A stretch of DNA of 64,000 nt, taken from positions 1 to 64,000 of the forward strand of contig BLJB01000051.1 of NCBI GenBank assembly GCA_013423325.1, in the 5' to 3' direction. The DNA is from Usnea hakonensis (lineage: Eukaryota; Ascomycota; Lecanoromycetes; Lecanorales; Parmeliaceae). A program made the position numbers and the translations under genes. The number at the start of each line of letters is the position of its first letter. The first letter of the stretch is position 1. Of the stretch, positions 10,543-21,059 are shown in pieces. The notes under the pieces were generated by a model. The model worked only from the letters and a program-made list of their open reading frames with translations, ran no database searches and was not told the DNA's origin.

Positions 10543-12213
10543 TCAGCATGCTATGCTAAATAAGGGGTTTCCCCTTTCTTCAGTTGCCCCAAAGCCATAG
10601 TCAAAATGAAGTATGTGCAGCTCCCGATGACTCTGTATGATTAGTTGGCTCTCATCTCCTTGGATCTGTCTCCATCGCCACTGGATATCTTGCAGATCAA
10701 TTTCCGTACTCCAGGATTGTGAACTGGAGGAAACCCATATCTCAGGAAATCCAATAGCGCGCTGTACGACAGAGTACTTGATGCCAGCTGACTCGTCTCG
10801 GACTACTTGGTTACGAATTCCTCCTGTACCCATACCATCGTATCGCCAACATGTTGCTCTCTTTGGCGCTGAGAGATCCGGGCTTATGGAATCTGCGTGC
10901 TGCCAATCACCAGCAAGATTTGAATCTCTTCCAAGTCTATCCTCCCATCTTGGCCCAAGACCCTGGACCGGTATAGCAACTATGCGTTCCCAGACGATGT
11001 CTCGGGGGTTCCGTCTACCCATTTCATAGCCATGGCCGACGTGTGGACCCCTTTCACGATCACACCCTTCTTCAAAGAAATAAACACAAGCGCTTCCATC
11101 CAGAGCGATCTTTCTCAAGAAAGGTGTGTCTCTCTGTCGGACTGCTAGAAATTCGAGGTCGATATACGAGAGCTTCTTCACTAATCGTGGCCCAGCGGAC
11201 GCCTGAATACCACCAGAGGAACCATCAGACGAACAGTGACTGGAAGGCTCTGAGATATTCCAGATGAGCAGTGACTCTATTGGCTCATTTTCGCCCCAAG
11301 CAGAGCGATTCGTTTGCCAGATGTAGACGACATAATGTGTCTTCGAGTGGTCAGAAAACCAAGTGTCCTGTGCGGACAAAGGAAATCCTAGATAGTGCAT
11401 TTTCCACTCATGTCGAAATGTGATGTTCCATTGAGGAAGCCAGGGGAAGGAGTTTCTGGCAGGTTGAACATCAAAGACGGTGACATAATGACGGTGTACG
11501 TCTTCGAGCTCGTTCAATTTGTGATAGGGTTGCTCCTCAGCCCATTCAAAGACGAGTAGATTGTGCTTCAAACGTATTCTTCTGATAATACGATCCTTCA
11601 TATCAAAAGGTACTACTGATGTCGTGTCATGTTGGATGTCGAGTAAGATGTAGGCCTGAATTTCTGTCATATCAGCATACACAAGCAAACCCGAGTCGTA
11701 GGTCCACTCGGTTTCTAATAGATCCGTCGGCACCTCCTCTAGCAATATATGTGAACTGACACTTCCACATCGGCCAACGGCTCTACGATATCTGCCCCAT
11801 GGAAAGACCGGGATGAAACGTTTTTGGAAACTTGCTGGCTCTTCGATGAGATTTACGGGTCGAGTACACAGCTTCCGCTTGGTGACACATTGAGGTCTCC
11901 CAGATTTGAGAGCTCGTTTCCTTGCAATCACTTTGTCAAATGTACTTCTCCAAACATCTTGGAGCAGACTGGAATTGTCCGCAGATGGTCTGTCGTTCCT
12001 ATTCTGGACTTCCGATTCGGACAAAGCGCGCACCTCTCGAGCTCCGCCATATTCTCTAACAAGAATGTCTCGAAGAAATGAGCTATTTGTGAACTCCCTG
12101 TGCCACACCTTGGAGACAAGACGGCAGCGAACAGTGTCGATAGGATCGAGATAGCGAGTTACAATGAGAAACAGATCCGTTGGCAAATCTGGTAGATCAA
12201 GCGCGACTCCCAT
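10543..12213 (-). CDS. F-box domain protein
   Basis: Single exon, 556 aa, ATG at 12211-12213. The N-terminus is a clear F-box: LPDLPTDLFLIVTRYLDPI followed by DTVRCRLVSKVWHREFTN (about residues 7-45), the surface that docks Skp1 in SCF ubiquitin ligases. The remaining ~500 residues show repeating beta-type patterns (VYADMTEIQAYILLDIQ, LLVFEWAEE, HYVTVFDVQPA, LLIWNISEPS) like a divergent propeller or beta-sheet substrate module, but no standard repeat signature is seen. The target is unknown. No intron is needed to keep the frame open. Confidence 0.85.
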   Translation of the reverse strand: MGVALDLPDLPTDLFLIVTRYLDPIDTVRCRLVSKVWHREFTNSSFLRDILVREYGGAREVRALSESEVQNRNDRPSADNSSLLQDVWRSTFDKVIARKRALKSGRPQCVTKRKLCTRPVNLIEEPASFQKRFIPVFPWGRYRRAVGRCGSVSSHILLEEVPTDLLETEWTYDSGLLVYADMTEIQAYILLDIQHDTTSVVPFDMKDRIIRRIRLKHNLLVFEWAEEQPYHKLNELEDVHRHYVTVFDVQPARNSFPWLPQWNITFRHEWKMHYLGFPLSAQDTWFSDHSKTHYVVYIWQTNRSAWGENEPIESLLIWNISEPSSHCSSDGSSGGIQASAGPRLVKKLSYIDLEFLAVRQRDTPFLRKIALDGSACVYFFEEGCDRERGPHVGHGYEMGRRNPRDIVWERIVAIPVQGLGPRWEDRLGRDSNLAGDWQHADSISPDLSAPKRATCWRYDGMGTGGIRNQVVRDESAGIKYSVVQRAIGFPEIWVSSSSQSWSTEIDLQDIQWRWRQIQGDESQLIIQSHRELHILHFDYGFGATEERGNPLFSIAC

Positions 12214-12290
12214 GTTACCGAGTTATCGTAAGGTACATGAGGTACTTTAAGGTACGGAGTAGGTCAAGATTGATCAGTGCTAAATAAAAG

Positions 12291-12302
12291 TAAGGTACCT
12301 TA
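12291..12302. repeat. 12-bp palindrome in F-box gene promoter
   Basis: TAAGGTACCTTA is self-complementary. It lies 78 bp upstream of the F-box start, among further GGTAC copies (12243-12256) and one TACGGAGTA motif at 12253-12261. It could be a protein-binding site or a remnant of a small repeat. Confidence 0.6.
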
Positions 12303-12497
12303 CCCTGCTGTATGGCGTGATGGGTAACTCGTAGCGAGCGCTCGGAGCAATGATTACCCATCTAGCGAGTATTATAGAGTACTATGTGTAAAGGAAGGAA
12401 CAGCCGAAGTATCACAATTAAGGTAGGTACTCCTAAAGATTGAAGGCCAACTTTCACATGATATGTACAAGTATCTTTGCTTCCTTTACTACAGCCT

Positions 12498-14329
12498 TTA
12501 GCTATGAGTAGGCATCTCTACATTCGCCTTCGCTGCTACAGCGTCCTCGCTCCTCCATAGACTAGTCACAGTCTTTGTCTGGGTGTAGAAGTTCAAACCA
12601 GATTTTCCGTAGAAAGTATTCGCACCTCCACCGGCCACACTCTTCTTGTTTCCGGTAAAAGAGAACATGGGCAGTGGCACAGGAATGGGAACATTTATCC
12701 CAACTTGGCCAGCCTCGATGTCTTTTTGAAAGCGCTGGGCTGAGCTGCCACTGCGAGTGAAAATCGCAACACCGTTGCCATACTCATTGGCGTTGATCAA
12801 ATCAATTGCATCGTCCATAGTGTCGACGTTCAGGCAGACGAGGACGGGGCCGAAGATCTCTTCGGTGTAGCATCTCATGTGTGGTTTCACGTTTGTTATA
12901 ACCGTGGGTCCAAGCTAGGGCATTGTCAGCAGCCCGTTTCTAGAGCTGAATGACTGATCAACAAATTCGACCTACCCAATTGCCGTTTGGATACTTCTCC
13001 GGCTTATACCCTCTGCCATCTAAGAGGATGGTTGCCCCTTCCTCCTCGGCACTCGCAATGATGCTTTCAATCCTCTCTCTTGCTTGAGGACTGATAAGAG
13101 GACCGAGGTCTGCGCCCTCTTCGAAGCCGCCGTTGACATTCAATTTCTTCGCTCTCTCAGCAACTTCAGGAAGCCAATCCTTGGTCTCCCCAACCATAAG
13201 AAGTGCACTCAGTGCCATACAGCGTTGACCGGCAGCACCAAAGGCAGCACCAGCTATCGAATTCAGCGCTTGATTCTTATTAGCGTCAGGCAGAACAGCC
13301 GCGTGATTCTTTGCTCCAAGGTTGGCTTGAACCCGTTTGCCTTTGGCAGACCCACGAGTAAACATATACTCGCCCGCTTTATTGCTACCGACGAAACTAA
13401 TAGCTTTTATGGCTGGCTCGTCAATTATGAAGTCTACAGTCTTGGCAGATCCGTGAACGATGTTGATTACTCCATCCGGGTATCCTGCTTCGCGAGCAAG
13501 CTCAACTAGTATCATTGCTGCTCCAGGGTCGCGCTCGGATGGTTTGAGGATGAGAGTATTCCCGGTAATGGTAGCGATGGGGATTGACCACAGTGGTATC
13601 ATGGCTGGGAAGTCTGCAAAGCCATCACGGTTACTCGGTGTTCCGCCTGTATAGGCGGGTTTTCCTTGACTTACTGAAAGGACATATAGCAGCTACCACA
13701 CCAATTGGCTCTCTATAATTCCTCGTCTCCATGTCTTTTGCAACCTCAAGTACCTCCCCTGTCAATTGCGTTGTGATCCCGCAAGCCGTCTCAGCAACCT
13801 GCAAGCCCCTCAAAACATCACCTTTTGCATCGGCAAATGTCTTCCCTTGTTCTAACGTGATACTGGCCGCCAATCTATCCCAATGTTGCCGTATGAGTGC
13901 CACGAACTTGAACATAATCTGCTGCTTGTGAAGCAGACTCGTAGCTTTCCATATTGGAAATGCTTTCTTCGCACTTTCGACAGCTGCATTCAGCTCTTCA
14001 TCAGTGCTCTGAGGAACACGAGTAACGAGGTTGTTAGTTGCCGGATCATAGAGGTCGATCCAAGATCCAGTCTTCGAGTCAACGAATTTGTTATCGAGGA
14101 AATATGGGGTATTGCCCGGCGATTGTATTTGCTCATGAGTGGTAGGATATTGGTCTACTGCTCCAACGGCAGCACCTGGGGATGGTTGGAGGCTTTTAGA
14201 TGACGCATGTAACCGTCTGCTGGCTATTACACATGATGGAAATCTAGACGGAGGGTTTGAGTGTAGGCGTGTGAGAGACCGAGCGTGAAAGACCGCAGCT
14301 GTACGCATCAAGATCCGCTCAGACGCCAT
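12498..14329 (-). CDS. MMSDH: methylmalonate-semialdehyde dehydrogenase (acylating), mitochondrial
   Basis: Three exons (13675-14329, 12976-13613, 12498-12914) give 569 aa. This ALDH6 enzyme converts methylmalonate or malonate semialdehyde, NAD and CoA into propionyl- or acetyl-CoA in valine, thymine and inositol catabolism. The first ~45 residues are Arg/Ser-rich without acids beyond position 4, a mitochondrial presequence. Family blocks in order: FLDNKFVDSKTGSWIDLYDP, LEQGKTFADAKGDVLRG, NFPAMIPLW, NTLILKPSERDP, ISFVGSNKAGEY, and the nucleophile in FGAAGQRCMAL (Cys ~350), then EEIFGPVL and the NFYTQTKTVTSLW tail that separates ALDH6 from other ALDHs. The gene is head-to-head with COQ6, 209 bp apart. 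Confidence 0.96.
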
Positions 14330-14538
14330 TGTTGTTACGACAGTGCAAATTCATGTGCCATTGAAGACGACGGAAAGCATGTTCGACCGTGGATTGAGTA
14401 CTTGATGCTTTAAGGAGAAGTGGGGTGACTTTTGCGGGGAAATTTGGTGCCCGCCTTGGCCGGACAAGTTCCGCGGCAGCTTCTCCGCTGAGGGTGCGAT
14501 TTATATATTGAGGTCCGCATCTCGTGTCATTCTATGCA
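14330..14538. promoter_or_regulatory. shared divergent promoter MMSDH / COQ6
   Basis: Only 209 bp separate the two start codons, so promoter elements must be shared or interleaved. An AT-rich TTTATATATTG lies at about 14501-14511, roughly 30 bp before the COQ6 ATG. Both products are mitochondrial, so co-regulation is plausible but inferred. Confidence 0.45.
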
Positions 14539-16072
14539 ATGTTTAGAAGAGATTTTCCAAGGCTTTTGAGACCTTACATATGCCAATCATGCTCTAAGTC
14601 ATTAAAGCTAGAGTCGAGACAATACGCGACTGCGGCTTCCCCAGACATCTACGATGTAGTCTGTGTAGGCGGAGGACCTGCAGGTCTAAGTCTACTGGCA
14701 GCGTTGCGTACGTATAGCGGTATAACCTTTCTAGACTACTGCGCTGACTCTCCTAGGGTCCTCAAAAGCCACTTCGCATCTCAGACTCGCGTTGGTTGAG
14801 TCTCAAAGCCTCGAACGAGCCCGGACTTGGAGTCTTCCTCCAGATCAATATTCCTACCGCGCCAGTTCTCTCACTCCCACATCGCTCTCCTTCCTCTCCC
14901 AGATTGGAGCATGGCCGCATATCGATGCTTCTCGAGTACAACCATACCGGCATATGCGAGTGTGGGACGGCCTCTCGTCCAATTCACGTATTTCTTTTGA
15001 CGCTCTGACATCCGAGCCACCCATAGCTTCTATGACTGAGAACCAGAACATCTCTCGCGCTCTTGTGTCACGCCTCGATGACTTATCTACCGTGTCTCTC
15101 TTCGATGAAACATCTGTAACCGACATACGTCTCGGCCCGCCATCATCTCCAACAGAGTCGGCCACCACTCTTGATCTTTCATCGTATCCTCATGTGACCC
15201 TCTCCTCGAATCATACCATCGCCGCTCGCCTTCTGATTGGAGCCGACGGCCTGAACAGTCCCGTTCGCAAATTTGCAGGAATATCCACCCGTGGTTGGGA
15301 CTACGATCGTCACGGTGTTGTCGCTACCCTGAAGCTTCCCCCCGGAACCGGCCACAGCAGTGCCTATCCTCAAGGAGTCACAGCATACCAGCGATTCCTT
15401 CCCTCGGGCCCCATTGCGTTCTTGGCTCTGCCTGGCGACTACGCCACATTGGTATGGACTACGACTCCACCACAAGCAATACGGCTAAAGGCGTTAAGCA
15501 TGCAGGACTTCGTGGCCATGGTCAACGCTGCTTTTAGACTAGACGTGGTGGATCTGGATTATATGTTCACTCTCGATTCTGGTCAAGTGGGCGAATTAGA
15601 GTGGCGTGAATCGGTTCTGTCTAGCGACAAAGCAGATGTCCGTGGGGAAACGCCTCAGCGTGTTGCGTCAGTTCAAGAAGGCTCAATTGCATCTTTCCCT
15701 CTGCGTCTGCGCCATGCCTCTACATACACTACCAACCGCGTCGCTCTCATCGGCGACGCAGCTCACACCATCCATCCTATGGCGGGACAAGGCCTCAACA
15801 TGGGCCTCGCGGATTCTCGCTCGTTAGCTGCTGCCATTGAAGATGCGGTTCTCCACGGAGCAGATATCGGCAATGAAATGGGGTGCCTGGACAGATACAA
15901 AGGGGAGATGTGGATGAGCAACAACAGGATGCTTGGTGCGGTGGACAAATTACATTGGCTGTTCTCTGCAAACTCATGGCCAACGGTGGGGTTACGAGGA
16001 TTGGGCCTGAGAAGTGTTGACGCGCTGGCCCCTCTAAAGGGGTGGTTCATGCGACAGGCCGGAGCATTGTGA
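14539..16072 (+). CDS. COQ6: ubiquinone biosynthesis FAD-dependent monooxygenase COQ6
   Basis: Two exons (14539-14707, 14757-16072; 49-nt intron) give 494 aa. COQ6 hydroxylates the C5 position of the ubiquinone ring precursor in the CoQ synthome on the mitochondrial inner membrane. The basic N-terminal ~30 residues are a targeting peptide. DVVCVGGGPAGLSLLAALR (~39-57) is the ADP-binding fold; LLIGADGLNSPVRKFAGI is the DG motif; RVALIGDAAHTIHPMAGQG with LNMGLAD is the second flavin motif, the standard set of UbiH/COQ6 monooxygenases. The intron restores LRSSKATSHLRLALVES. The first true ATG is 14539; the codon before it in this frame starting an open stretch is GTG and is not used. Confidence 0.95.
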
Positions 16073-16228
16073 AAATCTCTTAGTCATGCTTAACCCGGGC
16101 AGCCCGTAGAGCTTGATGAGTGTTTATGAAATCTCAAGTCTATCCGCTAGGAATTTGAGTGTGAATGTCGCCCTCTATAACTTGTTGCCATGCAGAAAAG
16201 CAGAATTCCGTTTCTTGGAAACCTCCTT

Positions 16229-17894
16229 TTACGCACGAGAGTCGTCGGAATTCCGAGTTTGTTCTCTATGAACGAATGAGGGTCCTTCCAGCTCTGTCGG
16301 CGGCTCCAGCATTTCGTAGAGGGCTTGAGCGGACAGCTCAGGTCGCCGCGCTTCAACTGCTGTGAGCTCTTTGAGTTCTGCGACTGGCATTTCGACAGGA
16401 CAAGATCGTTCGGTGTTTTCAAGTTCTCCTTTTCTATACTCAGATTCATCCCTATCCGCAATTGGATCTCTGGCAGATGAGTTCATAGAACGCTTTTGGA
16501 CCCTCTTGTGCATACTGTAGATGATTATGGTACCGAAAATCAAAGAGCTCATGACACCTGCTAACACAATTGCAACAATAGTGCCCGTACTCAGTGTTTT
16601 GTGGTGGGTAGGGAGCAAAGAGTCATCGGGACGACGTATTGCGACGATTTGTTGAGTGTTCGAGATGTTAGGAAACATAGCTTGAGAGACTGAGAAGTTG
16701 TTGCGGTCGTAATCAGCGATGACATACGCGTCTTGGAGAAAGGTACGGCCAAGGGTGAATTGACTATCATTTTGCGCTCGTTTCAGGGGGAAATATCGAG
16801 TTGCGTTGTTGGTAATAGGATACTCTGCCAGGAGGTCGAAGCTTCCATATCGCATTACAATATCAACTGTAGCTCCTCCAGAACCTGGACCTAATGTAAA
16901 AGTTACATTAGGATTTTGAGATGTTAGCTTCTCGTGTAACGTGTCATTCACGAAGTATATCTCTGCTGTTTCGTTGTAGACTAGACCAAAAGCCTGCTCA
17001 AATGCTTGACATACGTTCAGAGGGAGCCAAATATGAGGTACGAGCGAGTCGATATATGCATAGATGACTGTTGAAAGTAGTGACTCGGTATCGGTTGTGA
17101 TGGATTGAATAGGTACAACGAGATCTCGATTGGTATCGGGGCCAAATGAGAATGTTACGTTGTTCTGAACAAAACGCGTGCTATCATAGCCGCCTAGTGT
17201 TAGGCTTCCAAATGCTGTTGGCTGCCTATAGAAGGCACCTGCTGTGTAGGCCCACGAAGTGCTTGGGGTTTTGTTCTGCTGAGCTAAAGCTCCAAGGAAA
17301 CTCGGCTGAGGGTTGTTGAGAGTAGATATATTGATGGCGTGAGGGCTCAAGCCGAATGATCCGATATAGAAATCCTTTGTAGCGATCCCTTCGATAACCT
17401 GATGATCAAGTGTCGGTAGTCCGTCTCCAGGTCGGCCCAAAGATAAGTCATCATAGCCAAAATCAGCATTCCCGCTGTATCCTAAAATTGCTTCCTCTGT
17501 TAATACTAGACCAAAAATTCCAGTGTTATTCCAAGTCGAAGAAGCGTTAGGTTGGAAAAGATATCCACGAGAATCACCGCAATTAGCTGGATCCCCAGTA
17601 ATACATCCTTGTGGAAGTACAGGCCAAACCGCATTACCAGAGCTGGACGGTATCAGTCTCAGATTTTGCCCTGGTGTGCCCACTTGCATGCCGAATGAAG
17701 ACCATGGACCGTCGTTGCCATCCCTAAAACAGGCTTAGTAGACTGATGAATGGTGGTTGGAGGAGCCTACCGGCTGCTAGGATTGCGTACCAAGTTTCGC
17801 TTGGAGGAAAACTTATTGGAGCTGTTTCCAAAGAGCTGTCGTTATGTACACACATAGTAGGATGGATCATGAACAGCCATACCGCCCACTTCAT
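16229..17894 (-). CDS. aspartic-protease-like type I membrane protein, first catalytic motif degenerate
   Basis: Two exons (17791-17894 and 16229-17723) give about 533 aa. The N-terminus MKWAVWLFMIHPTMCV is a signal peptide; an in-frame ATG at 17936 would add 14 residues. The junction makes PPSETWDGNDGPWSSF, the typical entry of a fungal A1-type (pepsin-fold) family. Where pepsins have the first DTG, it reads IPSSSGNAVW (no Asp); the second motif is YIDSLVPHIWLP (Asp kept). About ten N-glycosylation sequons line the ectodomain. A transmembrane helix (TIVAIVLAGVMSSLIFGTII) follows, then a ~95-residue polar cytoplasmic tail. Proteolysis is doubtful; a surface binding or sensor role is inferred. 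The stop at 16229 lies 157 bp past the COQ6 stop (convergent). Confidence 0.85.
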
Positions 17895-18733
17895 TAGTGT
17901 GAAGGGCACAGGGACCAGATGCAGGTACTTGATCATTCTTTTTCCCAGAGGTGGGTATATAGAGATCTTCACTCTGAAGGAAATGAAGAAGCTGTCTATC
18001 GCACACCTGCCAATCACAATATTGAATACTTCTCTCGATTTTTAATGCGTAGGGATGAATTCAGCAACAGGATTGTCTGTTGATTTTCAAGCCTGGACGT
18101 TGTGTATCGGGACATCGTATCTCTCTGAGGCCCTTCTTTACATGAGGGAGCCTTGTGCAGAATCGTTGGTTGTAGTGAGCTAAAATTAGGAGCACTGCCA
18201 TCTGATCTCTAATGAGATGGTGCATGCAGCAATGCATGCTTATTTCTAATGAGACGATCATGCAGTAAGACGGTTCGTGCAGTAAAATGCTGCATGCAGC
18301 ACGGGTAAGTATAAGCCCCCCTCTCCACTTTTTTTCCCCCTGCCAATAGACACTTATTGTGTCTTTTGTTCCGCATTTTGGAAGACCATGCAGAGATATG
18401 GACCAAAGTTTTCCAGCTGTGGAATCAAGCTCAGCCTCCACACGGCTGAGTTCGAGTTCAGCTGAGTTCGTATTACTGTCCCTTACCATACTTGACATTT
18501 CGTATCGAGTCAGAGTGCATGTAACCTTGTGAGGGCACCTCGGCCACGGTAAACATTCAGCAGGATAATGTGTTGTATAAGTCTTCTCCTCTATCTCTTA
18601 GAAATATGTAGGTAGACACTTGAGTTTCTGTCGCGCCTCGTTTGATATTAAGAGCCTTGGTTGTGTTCTTCGTTATCGTCTTGCTGCCCTGCCTATTTCC
18701 TTCTTCAAATCCTTCGACAAAAATACCGTCGCT
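17895..18733. other. intergenic, degenerate TGCATGCA-type repeats
   Basis: Promoters of the two diverging surface-protein genes. The segment 18208-18310 is rich in GCATGCA words and carries an imperfect ~36-bp direct repeat (CTAATGAGA...TGCAG) and a 14-bp perfect palindrome. An open frame of 145 codons on the minus strand has no domain and is not called. Confidence 0.5.
18288..18301. repeat. 14-bp perfect palindrome TGCTGCATGCAGCA
   Basis: Self-complementary over all 14 bases and flanked on its left by related GCATGCAGCA words at 18220-18240. Possible dimeric transcription-factor site; function not known. Confidence 0.7.
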
Positions 18734-20371
18734 ATGATGTTCATTAGTATGACGCTAGGGCTCCTCCTCACCTCAGTCAAAGGTCTCATGACTCCTGAGC
18801 AAGTCCTGAATATTGACTGCTCAGTCGCCTCACTCCCACTCTCCTTTGACAGATCCATTTCCAGCCAGGTACAAACCGTTCTAAGGCCTCAAACCCCATC
18901 TTCAACCGCCCTGCACATATCCACGACCTCTCTTGGTGCAAAGAAAGGTGCTTGGATGGACAAAAGAGGTGCTTTTGTCATTCCAAGCGCCTACGGCGAA
19001 AAGAAATTACGTCAATTGTATCAAAGTGGCGATGTAATGGCAACCACAGCTGACCTTCTCACTCCTACCACTACTCAAAGCTCCCAGGTTGCCACGACGT
19101 CAACATCGACTAATGATCCTCTGGCGAGTAGCAATGGCCCATTCACTTCTACTGCCTCTCAAACCTCCCAGGTTGCCGCGTCGCCACCATTGGCTGTTGA
19201 CCCTCTGGCGAGTAGCAGTGGCCTAATCACTCCTACCGCCTCTCAAACCTCCCAAATTGCCGCGAAATTACCATTAACTACAAACCCTCCGGCGAGTAGC
19301 AATAGCATACCTGTCAGTACCCATGGCAACACGAACACTCCAAATGTTCAGCCCCAAAACACTGTATCAGTCCCAGAGCCTGCGAAAGGTTCAAGTGCGA
19401 TTCTCAGACCCAGCACAACCACGATTATGTCAAATATACAGAATCCGAACATAGCCCTTACACACGGTACCGCAAGTGAGCCAGATCTCACGCCCAGCAC
19501 GGGGACCATCACAGCAAACTCGAAGTTACAGGCCAGCTCTCCCTCCAGCCAGGCTCTCGCATTCGGTTCTACTACTCTCGTTACCGCCAAGCCTGCCTCC
19601 TCCAAGATACCACCGCTCCTGACGATAGGTGGGCAAACTGTGACAGCTAATAGCCTGAGTCAGTATAACATCGATGGCCAGATTCTGACACCTGGTGGTA
19701 TAGTCACAGTATCCAGCACCGTGGTATCGCTTGCGTCAGATGGGATAGACGCCATTATAGGCTCGAAGACTGAGACCTTGCGCCCTGATTCCTCTGGAGG
19801 GCTCCGCTCAGGTTCAGCAGTCACAATTCGACCAGATCTTATGCTTGGCACGCAGACCTTGACATCTAATAACCTAGGTCAGTATAATATCGACGGTCAA
19901 ACCCTAGCGCCTGGTAATGCGATTACTATTTCTGGGACCAGGGTATCACTTGCGCCAGACGGAAGTGATGTCGTTGTGGGAACGAAGACGGAGGCCCTAG
20001 GAGCTTATTCCACTGGAGGGCTCCGCTCAGGTTCAGCTGTCACAACTCGAGCAGACCTTATTGTTGGCACGCAGACTTTGACATCTAATAGCCTAAGTCA
20101 GTATAATATCGACGGTCAGACCCTAAAGCCTGGCAATGCGATCACTATATCTGGGACAACAATATCACTTGCGTCAGACGGAAGTGATGTCGTTGTGGGA
20201 ACGAAGACGGAGGCCCTAGGAGCTTACATCACGGCAGGGCTCCACCCAAGCTCGAGTGGGACGGCAGTGCAGAATTTTCAGGGAAAGGCGCCGGGAGCGC
20301 GAGACGGGTTACGGAGATCGTCGATGGTGGTCTCAACTAGCTTTACCGTGCTAATGTGGTTGTGGTTGTGA
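18734..20371 (+). CDS. secreted, probably GPI-anchored Ser/Thr-rich repeat protein
   Basis: Single exon, 545 aa from the first ATG (18734). MMFISMTLGLLLTSVKG is a signal peptide. A first region ends in a Ser/Thr/Pro-rich stretch (~120-290) with three degenerate copies of TASQTSQVAA...DPLASSSG. Then come three near-identical 73-residue repeats (~295-515), each with TQTLTSN..LSQYNIDGQTL.PG..ITISGT..SLA.DGSDVVVGTKTEALG. The C-terminus (MVVSTSFTVLMWLWL after a small-residue region) fits a GPI signal. Such modules are common in fungal cell-wall proteins; the role (adhesion, wall structure) is inferred. Initiation at upstream non-ATG codons is not supported. Confidence 0.8.
   Translation: MMFISMTLGLLLTSVKGLMTPEQVLNIDCSVASLPLSFDRSISSQVQTVLRPQTPSSTALHISTTSLGAKKGAWMDKRGAFVIPSAYGEKKLRQLYQSGDVMATTADLLTPTTTQSSQVATTSTSTNDPLASSNGPFTSTASQTSQVAASPPLAVDPLASSSGLITPTASQTSQIAAKLPLTTNPPASSNSIPVSTHGNTNTPNVQPQNTVSVPEPAKGSSAILRPSTTTIMSNIQNPNIALTHGTASEPDLTPSTGTITANSKLQASSPSSQALAFGSTTLVTAKPASSKIPPLLTIGGQTVTANSLSQYNIDGQILTPGGIVTVSSTVVSLASDGIDAIIGSKTETLRPDSSGGLRSGSAVTIRPDLMLGTQTLTSNNLGQYNIDGQTLAPGNAITISGTRVSLAPDGSDVVVGTKTEALGAYSTGGLRSGSAVTTRADLIVGTQTLTSNSLSQYNIDGQTLKPGNAITISGTTISLASDGSDVVVGTKTEALGAYITAGLHPSSSGTAVQNFQGKAPGARDGLRRSSMVVSTSFTVLMWLWL
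19620..20270 (+). repeat. three in-frame 219-bp tandem repeats
   Basis: The word CAGTATAA begins at 19661, 19880 and 20099, a spacing of exactly 219 bp (73 codons) each time. Copies 2 and 3 are much more alike than copy 1, indicating a recent duplication or gene conversion inside the GPI-protein gene. Confidence 0.9.
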
Positions 20372-21059
20372 TGAAGGATAGATTTAGCTCCGACGATGTT
20401 ACTGCTTGTCTTTCTTACTTTGTTAAAGCATCGAGAATTGAACGTATACTGCCTGCAAGAGAAACGGGACCTCTTTTCACGGCAATTACATCACTTGTTT
20501 TTTCTCTTCCCTAAAAACATGGGGTAAAGGAGGGGAATTCATTTGCCTCGGCATCGAAAAACGAGATGATCGCACGACTACTGCTTAAAGAAGAAATGAT
20601 TGGGTGCGGGGCTTACCCCCCGAGCCCCTCGTCAGAGCTATACTCTGTGATGCTGGGAAGTAAGGCTTGATATACTCAAAGCTGGTAGCTACATGCTCAT
20701 CATGTCTCAGTTGCGAGATAACCAAGTAGTGGTACGACGAGCCGGCAGACTCAATATCGCGAGAGCATACAGAGTTCATGTGTTCCTGTGTCCGATTTGC
20801 TAGTGAACGTCTTTACGCAGCGGTCATGACAAAATGTAGTCGTCAAAATGAATGGTGATGATTGGTAGCGATGTCGAATCGAAACCATCGAGGTCGGTGC
20901 CTGCAATCATGCGAAAAGCTACCTTGACTGCCAATTTCCGGACTGTAAACCTCCTCAGTTGTTGAAACTGTAAAGAGCCTTGGGATTTGGCAACTGTTAG
21001 TGATTGAAATAGCTAAGCGGGCAAAGGACTCTACACACTTACTAGTCTCCCAATTGTAC
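20372..21059. other. intergenic, convergent 3' flanks
   Basis: No gene or structured RNA seen. Short frames without domains only. Confidence 0.5.

Noticed and set aside
18061..18498. 145-codon minus-strand open frame
   Set aside because: Low-complexity region with palindromic repeats; no domain and no signal of coding constraint.
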